A DNA stretch of 64,000 bases from Candidatus Sulfopaludibacter sp. SbA3. GTDB taxonomy: Bacteria; Acidobacteriota; Terriglobia; Bryobacterales; Bryobacteraceae. The notes under the pieces are model-generated. The model made no database searches, had not been told where the DNA came from, and saw only the letters and a program-made list of their open reading frames with translations. The stretch's first letter is position 1, and the number at the start of each line of letters is the position of its first letter. This document shows, one piece after another, positions 44,314 through 53,001 of the stretch. Position numbers and translations under genes: made by a program. The stretch lies in assembly GCA_945890485.1 (NCBI GenBank), contig CAMDCN010000025.1:1-64000 (forward strand), given 5' to 3'.

Positions 44314-45632
44314 GCAATGTGATTACAAAGCGGCAACGGCTATCGCGCCGCACCTTACTAAAGGGTTTGTCCGCGGCGCAGACGGCAGTAACGGTGGCTT
44401 TGCCGCCGCTTGTTAGCATGTTCAATTCTCATGGCACGGCGTACGCGGCGGAGGGGGCTCCGATTGAGCGGCGTTTCGTACTCTGGTTCAACGGAAACGG
44501 TATTCCGGAACGGTATTGGATCCCGGATGAGACGGGTTCCGCTTACGCGATGACGCCGTGCCTCGATCCGCTGGCGCGGCTGCGTAACGATGTTCACGTT
44601 GTCAGTGGCCTGGACAACTCGGCAATTGTGAATACGGCATTCGATGGGCATTCGACGGCGATGAGCGCGTTGATGACTTGCACGCGATTCTCCGGCCGGG
44701 GGCCCAGTGGGCCCTCGCTGGACCAGTTAGTGGCCGCGAAGCTTGGTTCGGAGACGCGTTTCCGCTCGCTGCAGATTGGGGTGTCGCAGGAGTCTTTCGG
44801 CGGCGCAATGCAGAAGAACATGAGCTGGGCGGGTCCGGACCGTCCGCTCCCTCCGGAGGAGATTCCGCATCGACTTTTCGACCGGCTGTTCGGGGCGCGG
44901 GACGAAGGTTGGGTGAAGCGGAAGCGGAGCATTCTGGATGCGGTGCGCGAGAATGCCAACGAACTGCGGAAGGGATTGCCGGTGGAAGACTCGCAGCGAT
45001 TGGACGAGCATCTGTCGTCGGTGCGGGACCTGGAGCGGTCGATCGCTTCCCTGCCCCCGGAGTTCCGAAAGGTGACGCCGCCGGGCGAAGATTTCGACAT
45101 GAAAGATTGGCCGCGTATTGCGAAGGTTCAGAGCGACTTACTCGCGTATGCGCTGGCGACACGGCAGACTCGGGTGGCCAGCTATATGCTGACCAAGTGT
45201 CAGGGGTTAGCGCGCTTTCCGTGGCTTGGCCATACGGCGGCGCGTCACCACGACTACACACACAAGGACGGCAAAGCGCCGGGGGCGAGTGGGGCCGAGG
45301 GTCAGCGGATTCTGCGGGACATCTGCCGGTGGCACGTCGAGGAGTTTGCTTATCTCGTGAGCAAATTGAAGTCGATCCCGGAGGGTGCGGGGACGCTGCT
45401 CGATAACTCAATGCTCGTGTTCGTACACGAGCATGCAGAGGCCAATCTGCACAAGGCCAGCGGCATGATCGCCGTGGTGGCGGGATCGCGGGACAAATTG
45501 ATCCACGGCCGGCATACGCGGGTGGCTGGGAATGTTGGGGACTTCTACCTGACGCTGACCGAGGGTGTAATGAATGCCGGGTTGGGTACGTTGCCAACGG
45601 CGACGAAGAAGCTGCCGGGGCTCTTGGCGTAG
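44310..45632 (+). CDS. DUF1552 family protein, Tat-exported
   Basis: This 440-residue protein has a twin-arginine signal ([22 protein letters not shown]), so it is exported folded. The body has the DUF1552 marks [39 protein letters not shown] and [12 protein letters not shown]. The fold is thought to resemble the alkaline-phosphatase/DUF1501 group. It overlaps the cytochrome gene (ATGA) and should work with it outside the cytoplasm. No substrate is known. The end lies two bases from the stop of the convergent LRR gene. Confidence 0.92.
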   Translation: MSNVITKRQRLSRRTLLKGLSAAQTAVTVALPPLVSMFNSHGTAYAAEGAPIERRFVLWFNGNGIPERYWIPDETGSAYAMTPCLDPLARLRNDVHVVSGLDNSAIVNTAFDGHSTAMSALMTCTRFSGRGPSGPSLDQLVAAKLGSETRFRSLQIGVSQESFGGAMQKNMSWAGPDRPLPPEEIPHRLFDRLFGARDEGWVKRKRSILDAVRENANELRKGLPVEDSQRLDEHLSSVRDLERSIASLPPEFRKVTPPGEDFDMKDWPRIAKVQSDLLAYALATRQTRVASYMLTKCQGLARFPWLGHTAARHHDYTHKDGKAPGASGAEGQRILRDICRWHVEEFAYLVSKLKSIPEGAGTLLDNSMLVFVHEHAEANLHKASGMIAVVAGSRDKLIHGRHTRVAGNVGDFYLTLTEGVMNAGLGTLPTATKKLPGLLA

Positions 45633-45634
45633 GG

Positions 45635-46558
45635 TTACGGCGCGGGAAAAGGCCCGGTGAGCATGTGCAGGTCCGGACGGGCTTCTCGCAGCTTTTGCAG
45701 GGCGTCGCCGGAGACAGCAGTCTCCTGCAGATCGACGTGCTTGAGGCTACGCCACGACGCCAACACGGAGAGGCAGGAGTCATCGATGCGCGGGCCGAGT
45801 TCGAGGCCCAAGCGTTCCACTTTACCGAGACTGGCCGCGAGAAGCGTCAACCCGGCCGCGTCGATGGTCAGATGACCGAGCTTGAGCACGCGGAGGTTAC
45901 TCAGTTCGCTGATGGCTTCAACGAGCACCGTCGCCATGGCGTTGGCATCGCTTCGCTGATTGCGATTCACCGAGCGGGGGCCGCTGAGGTCGAGCCATTC
46001 GAGATCGGTAACTAACCGGAGGACAACCAAAGCATCCTCGCGGAGGCGGTTGCGGCCCATCTCCAGGCGTTTGAGTTTAACCAGCGGAATGAGGTTATCG
46101 AGCCCGTTTTCCGTGATCGCGGTACCCGTCACATCGAGCGACTCGATCTGGGGTAGGCCGCTGGCGACGGCCATGGTTCCATCGCCGATCCGGGTACCGC
46201 GCACATTGAGCCTCCGAAGGTCGCTCCATTGCTTAATGGCGTTCATCCCCTGGTCGGTAATCTGCTCGGCGTAGAGCAGGTTCAGCTCTCGGATGCGCTT
46301 GGCGGGACGGAGGTAGAGCAGCCCCTCATCGGAGATGCGGGTATGGGATAGATCGAGACGTTCCAGGCCTGGGAGGGCAGCGAGGTCAAGGAGTTCGGAA
46401 TCGTTCACCCAGGTGCCCGCGAGTTTGACGGCCACGATCTCGCCAGTTCTACCGGTCTCGACGCTACCGCCGAGGCGGGCGATCCATTCGGGCTGAGGCA
46501 CCCTGGCGGCGAGGGCGGGCCAGGGGAACAGGAGCTTCGCGAAGTGGCGGCGTCTCAT
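45635..46558 (-). CDS. Leucine-rich-repeat protein, second of a coupled pair
   Basis: This 307-residue protein starts at ATG 46558, which overlaps the stop of the upstream LRR gene by four bases (ATGA). The N-terminus (MRRRHFAKLLFPWPALAARVP) resembles an export signal. About nine repeats of roughly 24 residues follow (LPGLERLDLSHTRISDEGLLYL; WSDLRRLNVRGTRIGDG), of the cysteine-containing/RNI-like LRR type. It is probably a protein-binding scaffold. It may be a shortened duplicate of its neighbour. Confidence 0.8.
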   Translation of the reverse strand: MRRRHFAKLLFPWPALAARVPQPEWIARLGGSVETGRTGEIVAVKLAGTWVNDSELLDLAALPGLERLDLSHTRISDEGLLYLRPAKRIRELNLLYAEQITDQGMNAIKQWSDLRRLNVRGTRIGDGTMAVASGLPQIESLDVTGTAITENGLDNLIPLVKLKRLEMGRNRLREDALVVLRLVTDLEWLDLSGPRSVNRNQRSDANAMATVLVEAISELSNLRVLKLGHLTIDAAGLTLLAASLGKVERLGLELGPRIDDSCLSVLASWRSLKHVDLQETAVSGDALQKLREARPDLHMLTGPFPAP

Positions 46559-48576
46559 AGGTGGCGCCTTGTGGGGAGAGCGGATTCCTTTTCCCAGAAG
46601 ACGCGACATTGCGGCAGGGAAGATCTTAGCTGCTTTAAGCCAACCTCGGAGACCAGGGTGTGATAGAGATCCAACGCCTTCAGGCTCGTGACGGCGGAGA
46701 GGCGCGCGGCGCCCTTGTCGGTGACGTCGGTGCTATCGAGCGTGAGGTCTTCGAGCGGCAGGGTGGCGAGCAGGTCGATGCCTTTGTCGGTCACTTTCGT
46801 ATAGTCGAGTTTCAATGAACGCAAGGATTTGATTTGTGCCAGATGGACGACACCAGCGTCGGTGAGCCGGGTGCGCACGAGCCGCAGGCGCTCGAGTTGG
46901 GGGAGGGATTTAAGATGAGCGAGGCCCTTGTCGGTGAAGCGTCCGTGATTGAGATTGAGGTCGCGCAGGGTAACAATCCGGGCGAGGCGCCGGAGGCCTT
47001 CGTCGCCGATATCGACGCCACGCAAATCCAACTGTTCGATGTTCGCGACTGGGACGAGGGGTTCGAGGCCCGCATCGGAGATATCGGTATTGCTGAGCAT
47101 CAGGCGGCGCAGGGAAAGGAGGCGAGCAATCTGTGGCATGCCCGCGTCAGTGAGGCGGCTGGAATTCAAGTCGAGGTCTTCGAGATGAGGCAGGCCAGCC
47201 AACTCACCGAGAGAGATTCCGGCGACAAGGGTTCCAGCGAGCGACAGCTTCGCGAGGTGAGGCAACCGAGCGAGGCTTTTGAGGTTCCGATCCGTGATGG
47301 AAGTGAAGCCCAGGTTCAGGTTCCGCAGCGAAGTAAGATTGGCGATGGCGCCCAGGCCGTTGTCACTCACATCGGTCCCTTCGAGATCGAGGGATTCGAG
47401 CGCGGCGAGGGTTTTGAAATGCAAAAGTTGCTTGTCATTGAAGGGCACGCGGGCCAGGGAGATGGAACGAATCTGACCGTCGCTGAGCTGGGCGCGTCCG
47501 CCAAGCGATTCGATCCAAGTGGCAATCGCCTTGGGGGTGAATCCCTTGGGCGCCGCATCCGCGGCTGGTATGTTCCGGGCCGCCATTTTGTTGACGAAGG
47601 CCACGCGGCAATTCGGATTGGCAGCACGCAGGGCGGTTACACCAGCTTCGGATACCTCGCTGTAGCGAACATCGAGCAGGCGCAGATTCGGTAGCTTGTG
47701 GAGCTTTGAAAGTCCGGCATTCGTCATGCGGCTCCGGTAGACATTCAACTCCGTCAGTTGGGTTAGGCCAGCCAGGATGTCAGCGCTCTGATCCGTTATT
47801 TGGGCACCGAGGAGGTTCAGCCGGCGCAAATTGGTGAGCTTTCGGAGGTGGTTGACGCCGGAGTCCGTGATGCGAACTCCGTAAAGATCCAGTTCTTCGA
47901 GGGTGGTGAGGTCCTGGATATACTTCAGGCCCTCGTCCGTGATCAGCGTTCCGATCATGGTCAAGCGGCGCAGCTTTTTCATGCCGGTGAGGCCGGGCAT
48001 CATTTCATCCATGATGTTGGCGTCGTTGAGGTCGAGGTACTCCATGTTGACGAAGGGCGCCAACGTCTTCGGACTTTTGATGGTGACTAGCGCGACGCGC
48101 AAGTCCCTAAGCTGTGTCAGGGGAGCGAGGCGTTGCAACCCCTCTTCGCCGAGGCGCAAATAGGCGAGCGTGGTGAGGCCAGCTTCGAACTTCTCCAGCT
48201 TCGTCGAGTGCTTGAAGTAGTCGAACATCTCGTCGGCGTATTCGGACTTCTTGTCGAAGGTGGGGCTCCAGACACGAGCAGGCAGGAAAACTTCGCGGAG
48301 CTCCGGGAGTTGGCCGAGGGGATGGAGTTCTTTGGGGGGAACAACGGTGCCATGCATGTCGACGCCGACGATGCGAATGGCGGACGACGGCAAGTCGATT
48401 GGATCGTTGATGTAGGCAGATCCGCCTTGCAGGAGCACCCGGCCACCCTTGCGGAGGGCCCATAGAGCGATCTTGCGCTCTTCACTCTCCTGGGCGAACG
48501 CGATTACCGGACAGGCGGCCACGAGCAGTGCCGCCAGCACTGCACATTTCCATCGCTTATCATTGCTTTCGCCCAC
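46555..48576 (-). CDS. Large exported leucine-rich-repeat protein
   Basis: This protein has about 673 residues from a GTG at 48576, chosen because it directly precedes a good signal peptide (CAVLAALLVAACPVIAFAQ); the frame upstream is Arg-rich and not protein-like. After an N-terminal unit there are two blocks of LRRs of about 24 residues with the recurring L-x-x-L-x-x-L-x-L ... TD-x-G-L pattern, separated by a non-repeat spacer (AARNIPAADAAPKGFTP). The likely role is extracytoplasmic protein binding. It is followed by a second LRR gene with a four-base overlap. Confidence 0.85.
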   Translation of the reverse strand: MGESNDKRWKCAVLAALLVAACPVIAFAQESEERKIALWALRKGGRVLLQGGSAYINDPIDLPSSAIRIVGVDMHGTVVPPKELHPLGQLPELREVFLPARVWSPTFDKKSEYADEMFDYFKHSTKLEKFEAGLTTLAYLRLGEEGLQRLAPLTQLRDLRVALVTIKSPKTLAPFVNMEYLDLNDANIMDEMMPGLTGMKKLRRLTMIGTLITDEGLKYIQDLTTLEELDLYGVRITDSGVNHLRKLTNLRRLNLLGAQITDQSADILAGLTQLTELNVYRSRMTNAGLSKLHKLPNLRLLDVRYSEVSEAGVTALRAANPNCRVAFVNKMAARNIPAADAAPKGFTPKAIATWIESLGGRAQLSDGQIRSISLARVPFNDKQLLHFKTLAALESLDLEGTDVSDNGLGAIANLTSLRNLNLGFTSITDRNLKSLARLPHLAKLSLAGTLVAGISLGELAGLPHLEDLDLNSSRLTDAGMPQIARLLSLRRLMLSNTDISDAGLEPLVPVANIEQLDLRGVDIGDEGLRRLARIVTLRDLNLNHGRFTDKGLAHLKSLPQLERLRLVRTRLTDAGVVHLAQIKSLRSLKLDYTKVTDKGIDLLATLPLEDLTLDSTDVTDKGAARLSAVTSLKALDLYHTLVSEVGLKQLRSSLPQCRVFWEKESALPTRRHL

Positions 48577-48635
48577 TTGGCTTTCGTTTCCTAGCCTTTC
48601 ATTCTGTGATGAATTCCTCCGGTGGGTCAAGCCGC

Positions 48636-49775
48636 CTATAGGACAGGCCAAGCTTCGAGGGAACCTGCCAGGGGGGCGGCGTAACGAAGGAATTCCGGGG
48701 TGGCGTCGTTGCCGGAGGGAGCGATCCAACTGCGCGGAACGAGGCGTTCGAAGCCCGCGACGGTCTCGAGCGGGACGGGGACGGTTTCCGCCGTGGAGGT
48801 GAGGCCGATCATGACGCCGGAGTGGCCGCGTTCGGCCGCTTGGACGGCGTCGAACCCGCACCGATAGGACTCCTGTGCGTCGACTTCGGAAACGGCGAAG
48901 GAGCAGGAGCGGCCGAGCAAGCCGGGCTTCTCGGCACGCACTCGGAGGCCGGTGGCGTGGCTGACGGCACGGGCCAGAGTGTGGGCGAGGTTGCTCGGCA
49001 GTTCATGCAACAGGTTGCCGGGACGATCCAGGTCCGCTCCGAAGGGATTTCCTTGCGGGTCCCGGAGACCTTCGCAGACAGCGACCACGACACGACCCAG
49101 ATTCCGATAGACGCTTTCGACGTCCGCGCAAATCTGTTCGAGGGAGGGCGGGCATTCTGGGAAATAGATGAGATGGGGCGCGTCGCCGGGGTGAGAGCGA
49201 GCCAGGGCGGTAGCGCCGACGACCCAACCGGCATTCCTACCGATGACTTCGACAATGGTGACGGGAGATGGCAGCGCCCGGTTGTCCGCACCGATGTCGC
49301 GGACCGCGTGGGCGTAGAAGCGGGCGGCCGAACCGAAGCCGGGGCAATGGTGTGTTCCGAGCAGATCGTTGTCGACCGTTTTGGGAATCCCGATAACCTG
49401 GAGGGCGTCGGCCTGCTCAAACAAGAGCGCGGTCTTCATGGTTCCGTTACCTCCGGTGAAGTAGACGGTACCGATTCCCTGCTCCCGGCAGCGAGTAATC
49501 GCCGGGCCAAGGTGGGAATGATCAAAGGGCTTGCGGGTGGAGCCGAGCACAGAGCCGGGTGCCCGGCGGATCTGAGCGAGGACTTCGGTTGAGAGTGATC
49601 CGAGGTCGATCCAATCGTCGCGAAGCAACCCGTGCACGCCGCCACGCGCCCCATAGATTTGTCGGACGTGGAATGAGGCACGACAGGCGTCGATGATTCC
49701 GGCTAGGCTGGCGTTAAGAACGGCGGTTGGTCCACCCCCATGGACGACGATGGCGGCATCCGGGAACTCAGTCAT
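48636..49775 (-). CDS. Phosphofructokinase family protein, PPi-dependent type likely
   Basis: This 379-residue enzyme has the PFK-A fold. Landmarks are GGGPTAVLN (13-21), GSTRKPF (78-84), the catalytic loop PKTVDND (131-137) and EVIGRNAGW (176-184). The phosphoryl-donor site, usually GGDGS (ATP) or GGDDS (PPi), reads GGNGT at 108-112. PKTxDND favours the pyrophosphate-using group, but the Asn at 110 is unusual, so donor choice and even activity are uncertain. It should phosphorylate fructose 6-phosphate. It is the last gene of the glycosyltransferase operon, 45 bases after it. Confidence 0.85.
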   Translation of the reverse strand: MTEFPDAAIVVHGGGPTAVLNASLAGIIDACRASFHVRQIYGARGGVHGLLRDDWIDLGSLSTEVLAQIRRAPGSVLGSTRKPFDHSHLGPAITRCREQGIGTVYFTGGNGTMKTALLFEQADALQVIGIPKTVDNDLLGTHHCPGFGSAARFYAHAVRDIGADNRALPSPVTIVEVIGRNAGWVVGATALARSHPGDAPHLIYFPECPPSLEQICADVESVYRNLGRVVVAVCEGLRDPQGNPFGADLDRPGNLLHELPSNLAHTLARAVSHATGLRVRAEKPGLLGRSCSFAVSEVDAQESYRCGFDAVQAAERGHSGVMIGLTSTAETVPVPLETVAGFERLVPRSWIAPSGNDATPEFLRYAAPLAGSLEAWPVL

Positions 49776-49820
49776 CCCCCACCACTATACTTTGATATCC
49801 TTTCGCTCTCTTTGTGATAT

Positions 49821-50669
49821 TCACTGGGGAGTGAGTGTTTTCGGGGCCGGCGCCGGCTGTTCCTGAACGGCACGGGCGAGCGCATAAACGCCCGATCCTT
49901 CGTGAGCCGGCTCGGGGACGGGTTTGGTGGACAGGTAGTCCGGCCAGAGGGTCCGCTCCCGGACGACCAACCCCAAGCGGTACTCCCAAACGAGAAAGAT
50001 CATCCGCCAACCCAATTTCCAGGCTTTCCAAAAGCTCCCGGTGACGGACGATTCGCCTACCCGGGCGCGGTAGTTGAGCGGAATTTCGACGAATGGCACC
50101 TGATGGGCGAGAAGTTCCATGAGGATCTGGGGACCGAAATGGGAGCCGCGAATCGTCAAGTGTGGCCGGAGCAACTGGGCGGCTTCGCGCGAGAGGAGCC
50201 GATGCGTACAGCCCATGTCAGTGAGAATTGTCGTATTGAAGAGGAGTTCGGTCATCTTGGCGACGGCCCAGTTGCCCCAGCGCAAAAACAGTCCCATGTT
50301 GGCACCGCGCCAGATGAACTGGCGACTGGTGCGGGTGCCGAGAACAACGGGCACATCGTCGGAATAGGCGAGAAGTTTGGGTACGTCCAATCCGCTGAAT
50401 GTTCCGTCTGGCTCGGAAAAAATGATCAGGTCGGCGTCGGTATTATCGAGGCCGCACAGCAAGGCGCTGCCGTAGCCTTGCCGGCGTTCGAAGATTTCGC
50501 GGGCTCCGGTTCCGGCTACCTCTTCGGAGGTGCCCGCGGCCGCGTTGTTGTTGACGACAATCACCTCGTCAACCAGCCCGGTAGAGAAGTACTCCAGGAT
50601 GGACTCGCGTATGGAGTCTTTCTCGTTGTACGTCGGAAAGATGACTGCAACTTTTTTGCCGCGGTGCAT
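49821..50669 (-). CDS. Family 2 glycosyltransferase (DPM1-like)
   Basis: This 282-residue protein starts at ATG 50669, which overlaps the methyltransferase stop by one base (TAATG). The GT-A fold shows KKVAVIFPTYNEKDSI, DEVIVVNNNA, the polyprenyl-phosphate-transferase-like RRQGYGSALLCGLDN, and metal motif EPDG in place of DxD. There are no obvious membrane spans. It may transfer a sugar to a lipid carrier or chain, consistent with the multi-span GT upstream. The C-terminal 30 residues are Pro-rich. Confidence 0.85.
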   Translation of the reverse strand: MHRGKKVAVIFPTYNEKDSIRESILEYFSTGLVDEVIVVNNNAAAGTSEEVAGTGAREIFERRQGYGSALLCGLDNTDADLIIFSEPDGTFSGLDVPKLLAYSDDVPVVLGTRTSRQFIWRGANMGLFLRWGNWAVAKMTELLFNTTILTDMGCTHRLLSREAAQLLRPHLTIRGSHFGPQILMELLAHQVPFVEIPLNYRARVGESSVTGSFWKAWKLGWRMIFLVWEYRLGLVVRERTLWPDYLSTKPVPEPAHEGSGVYALARAVQEQPAPAPKTLTPQ

Positions 50670-51328
50670 TAGTTTGCCGCCTCCGCCACCACCAGAAACT
50701 GTCCCGCCAACGGGCGGTACGGCAGGGCTAAATAGAGGCTGACCATCCACTCAGCCTTCGGCCAGCGCGACTTCATCGTGAATGGGGTGAACCGCGGCTC
50801 ACTGTGGACGACGCGGAACCCGGAGGCCGCGAGAAGGCCGGCGAATCCGGCGTCGGTATAGGCCGTTTTGTGGGTATAGTCGTCGAAGTAGCGGCGCGGT
50901 TCGAGGCGAAAATTGGGCTGGACGGCAATCAGCTTGCCTCCGGGCTTGAGCATTCGCTTGGCCTCCAGGAGAATCTGCTGGCCTTCGTCGGCGGTGAAAT
51001 GTTCAAAGAAGTTGGAGGCGAAGACCGCGCCAAGCGAGCCATCTTCGATCGGAAGCGGTTCGAGCGCGCCTTGGATCAGTGGGCGCACGTCTTCTGCCCA
51101 ATACGGGATCAGGTCCGGGTTCAAGTCCAAGGCCCATTTCTGGCCGCTTTGAATGAAGCGTGAGAAGTCGCCATAGCCAGCTCCGAGGTCGAGTGAACCG
51201 GCTTGCTGGTCAACCCACGGCTGCAGATAGCGGCAAAGCGCCCGCCAGACCTTAGCGCGCTCCGGATCGAAGGCGAACCGCGTCTGGTGGTACACACTCG
51301 TATAGAGTTCAGTTGCGGATTGGCTCAT
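50669..51328 (-). CDS. Class I SAM-dependent methyltransferase
   Basis: This 219-residue protein starts at ATG 51328 (an ATG five codons upstream is possible) and overlaps the upstream gene by 20 bases. The SAM-binding motif I is LDLGAGYGDFSRF, with WALDLNPD as motif II, VFASNFFEHF as motif IV and MLKPGGKLIAVQPNF as post-motif. It lies between two glycosyltransferases, so it may methylate a sugar or a glycan intermediate. There are no membrane segments. Confidence 0.87.
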   Translation of the reverse strand: MSQSATELYTSVYHQTRFAFDPERAKVWRALCRYLQPWVDQQAGSLDLGAGYGDFSRFIQSGQKWALDLNPDLIPYWAEDVRPLIQGALEPLPIEDGSLGAVFASNFFEHFTADEGQQILLEAKRMLKPGGKLIAVQPNFRLEPRRYFDDYTHKTAYTDAGFAGLLAASGFRVVHSEPRFTPFTMKSRWPKAEWMVSLYLALPYRPLAGQFLVVAEAAN

Positions 51329-52838
51329 AGATGTAGTTCCCATTCAAGAAAGCTCCGTCGAGGTGTTTGACTAAGCGGTAGTGCGTGCGAACCGCGTCCA
51401 ATTGGGTCTGGGGCAGCGAGGCGAGTTCGGCTGTCAGCCACTCCGGTTTCTGTGGGGCCGACACATCAAACGGCAGAATTACGGTGTCGAAGCGCCCGGC
51501 TTCGAGGTCTCGCTGTACCGGCCCCGGGTCGATCCGGCCAGCCTCCACGAGCAGCGAATAGATCAGCGTTTCCACCTCAATTCGGCCGCGCAGTTGCAGC
51601 GTGGCGTCATAGCTGCCTCCCAGCACACGGCTGTCGTCCGGACGGAGATATGGGCGCAACGACTCGATTTCGGCGGTCTTGACCGACTCGAATACGGCGC
51701 GTTCGGCGGCCGTGCGGGCCGTCAGCGTCAAATTCAAGGCGATATGCAGGACGATGGGGATCTGCAGGAGGGTGATGGGAGTCCGCCGATTGGCGATAAC
51801 GGCCGGAAAGAAACCCATCTGGCCAAGTCCCACCCCGGCGGCTATCGCAAGCAGCAGCGTCATTTCCAACTGGTAATTGAGGTCGGAGCCGATCTTCGGC
51901 GCTGTTAGCAGCCAAACGATAATCGAGAGCCCGGTGTACAAGACGAGGGGCCCTGCCCGGCGGGCGAGGGATGGCACACCGCATAGAAACGTGAGCAGCA
52001 GGCCGCCGGCGGTGAGCAGGAAGTATTGACCCTGATCGAGCAGCTTGGTACTGGCAAATGGATTCAGGTTCGCGAATATGGCGCTGTCGAGGTAAGCGCC
52101 GTGGGTAGCGATCTGAAGGACGGCGGCGATGGAGCCTCCGGCGAAGGCGACGGCGGGGATCCAACGGAACGCGGTCCGGCGATCCTCCCGGAGAAGGGTG
52201 AGCCCAATCGCGGCCCCGCTGGCGATCGCGGTCTGTTTCGTGAAGACCGCCAAGACCACAAAGATCGCGGCCAACCAGATGCTGCCATTTCCCGCCCGCC
52301 AGTCGAGAAAGGTGGAAAACGCGGCCAGCGAGCAGCAGACCGCCAGCATGTCGACTTGGCCAACCGTGCCCCAGTAGAGCAGGTTCGCGGTGGAGGCGGC
52401 GAGCAACAGGCCGGTGGCGCGGGCTGCCGCATCGCCGGGCACGAGTCGGCGCAGAATTCGCCAGCAGAACCAGAGCGCACCAAGCAGTGCCAGTATCGAG
52501 ATGCCGCGAGCGGCCAGGTAGATGGGCACTCCGAGACGGTCGAGCATAGCGCACAGGGAGTAATAGATCGGACCGTAGGCCGCTACGGTGTACGGATACT
52601 GATTCAGAGGGTGATAGAGCCCCTGACCCTGGGCAAACATATGCGAATGCAGCCCGACGATACCTTCCACCGGCGTCAGCCCGTTCTGAGCCCAGAGGGC
52701 GACGGCAAAGACGGCCACCAGCCCGAAAGCCGTGAGAATCGACGCCAATTGCAAGGCTCGATGGAGCCCGCGTTCCCGGACATCGGGACGAAGAACGGCG
52801 GATTCGGCGTCGGCATGCGCCAACTCGGGAGACAGCAT
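51309..52838 (-). CDS. Multi-span membrane glycosyltransferase (GT39/ArnT-like)
   Basis: This 509-residue protein has about 10-11 hydrophobic helices up to residue ~385 and a C-terminal soluble domain. The first large loop after helix 1 ([37 protein letters not shown]) has the acidic and Tyr residues expected of GT-C lipid-linked-sugar transferases. It probably uses polyprenyl-phosphate sugars at the outer face of the membrane. It heads the operon GT-C, methyltransferase, GT2, PFK. It is divergent from the giant metzincin gene, 163 bases away. Confidence 0.8.
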   Translation of the reverse strand: MLSPELAHADAESAVLRPDVRERGLHRALQLASILTAFGLVAVFAVALWAQNGLTPVEGIVGLHSHMFAQGQGLYHPLNQYPYTVAAYGPIYYSLCAMLDRLGVPIYLAARGISILALLGALWFCWRILRRLVPGDAAARATGLLLAASTANLLYWGTVGQVDMLAVCCSLAAFSTFLDWRAGNGSIWLAAIFVVLAVFTKQTAIASGAAIGLTLLREDRRTAFRWIPAVAFAGGSIAAVLQIATHGAYLDSAIFANLNPFASTKLLDQGQYFLLTAGGLLLTFLCGVPSLARRAGPLVLYTGLSIIVWLLTAPKIGSDLNYQLEMTLLLAIAAGVGLGQMGFFPAVIANRRTPITLLQIPIVLHIALNLTLTARTAAERAVFESVKTAEIESLRPYLRPDDSRVLGGSYDATLQLRGRIEVETLIYSLLVEAGRIDPGPVQRDLEAGRFDTVILPFDVSAPQKPEWLTAELASLPQTQLDAVRTHYRLVKHLDGAFLNGNYIYEPIRN

Positions 52839-52956
52839 AAGCTTCTCCGGGAGGTATCGACCTTTTGGGCCGAAAACTTTACGCAGCTCCTACGACAAGC
52901 CTGGCCCGGCCTTGGCCCCGCGTCGCGGCCTACTCCCATGCAGAGTAAGCATACGT

Positions 52957-52993
52957 TATACTACTGCCACTCGAAATCTAAACTGTCCGGAGG
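52957..52993 (+). promoter_or_regulatory. -10 box and ribosome site of the giant metzincin gene
   Basis: TATACT at 52957-52962 is a good -10 element without a clear -35. GGAGG at 52989-52993 is eight bases before the ATG at 53002 and decides that start over the longer open frame upstream. Confidence 0.45.
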
Positions 52994-53001
52994 CTGACCG
53001 C

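Noticed and set aside
48577-48861. Upstream extension of the large LRR gene
   Set aside because: Arg/Pro-rich and antisense to the phosphofructokinase; a GTG at 48576 precedes a clear signal peptide.
52732-53001. N-terminal extension of the giant metzincin
   Set aside because: Extension is Arg/Ser-rich and overlaps the divergent gene; the ATG at 53002 has GGAGG and starts a signal peptide.
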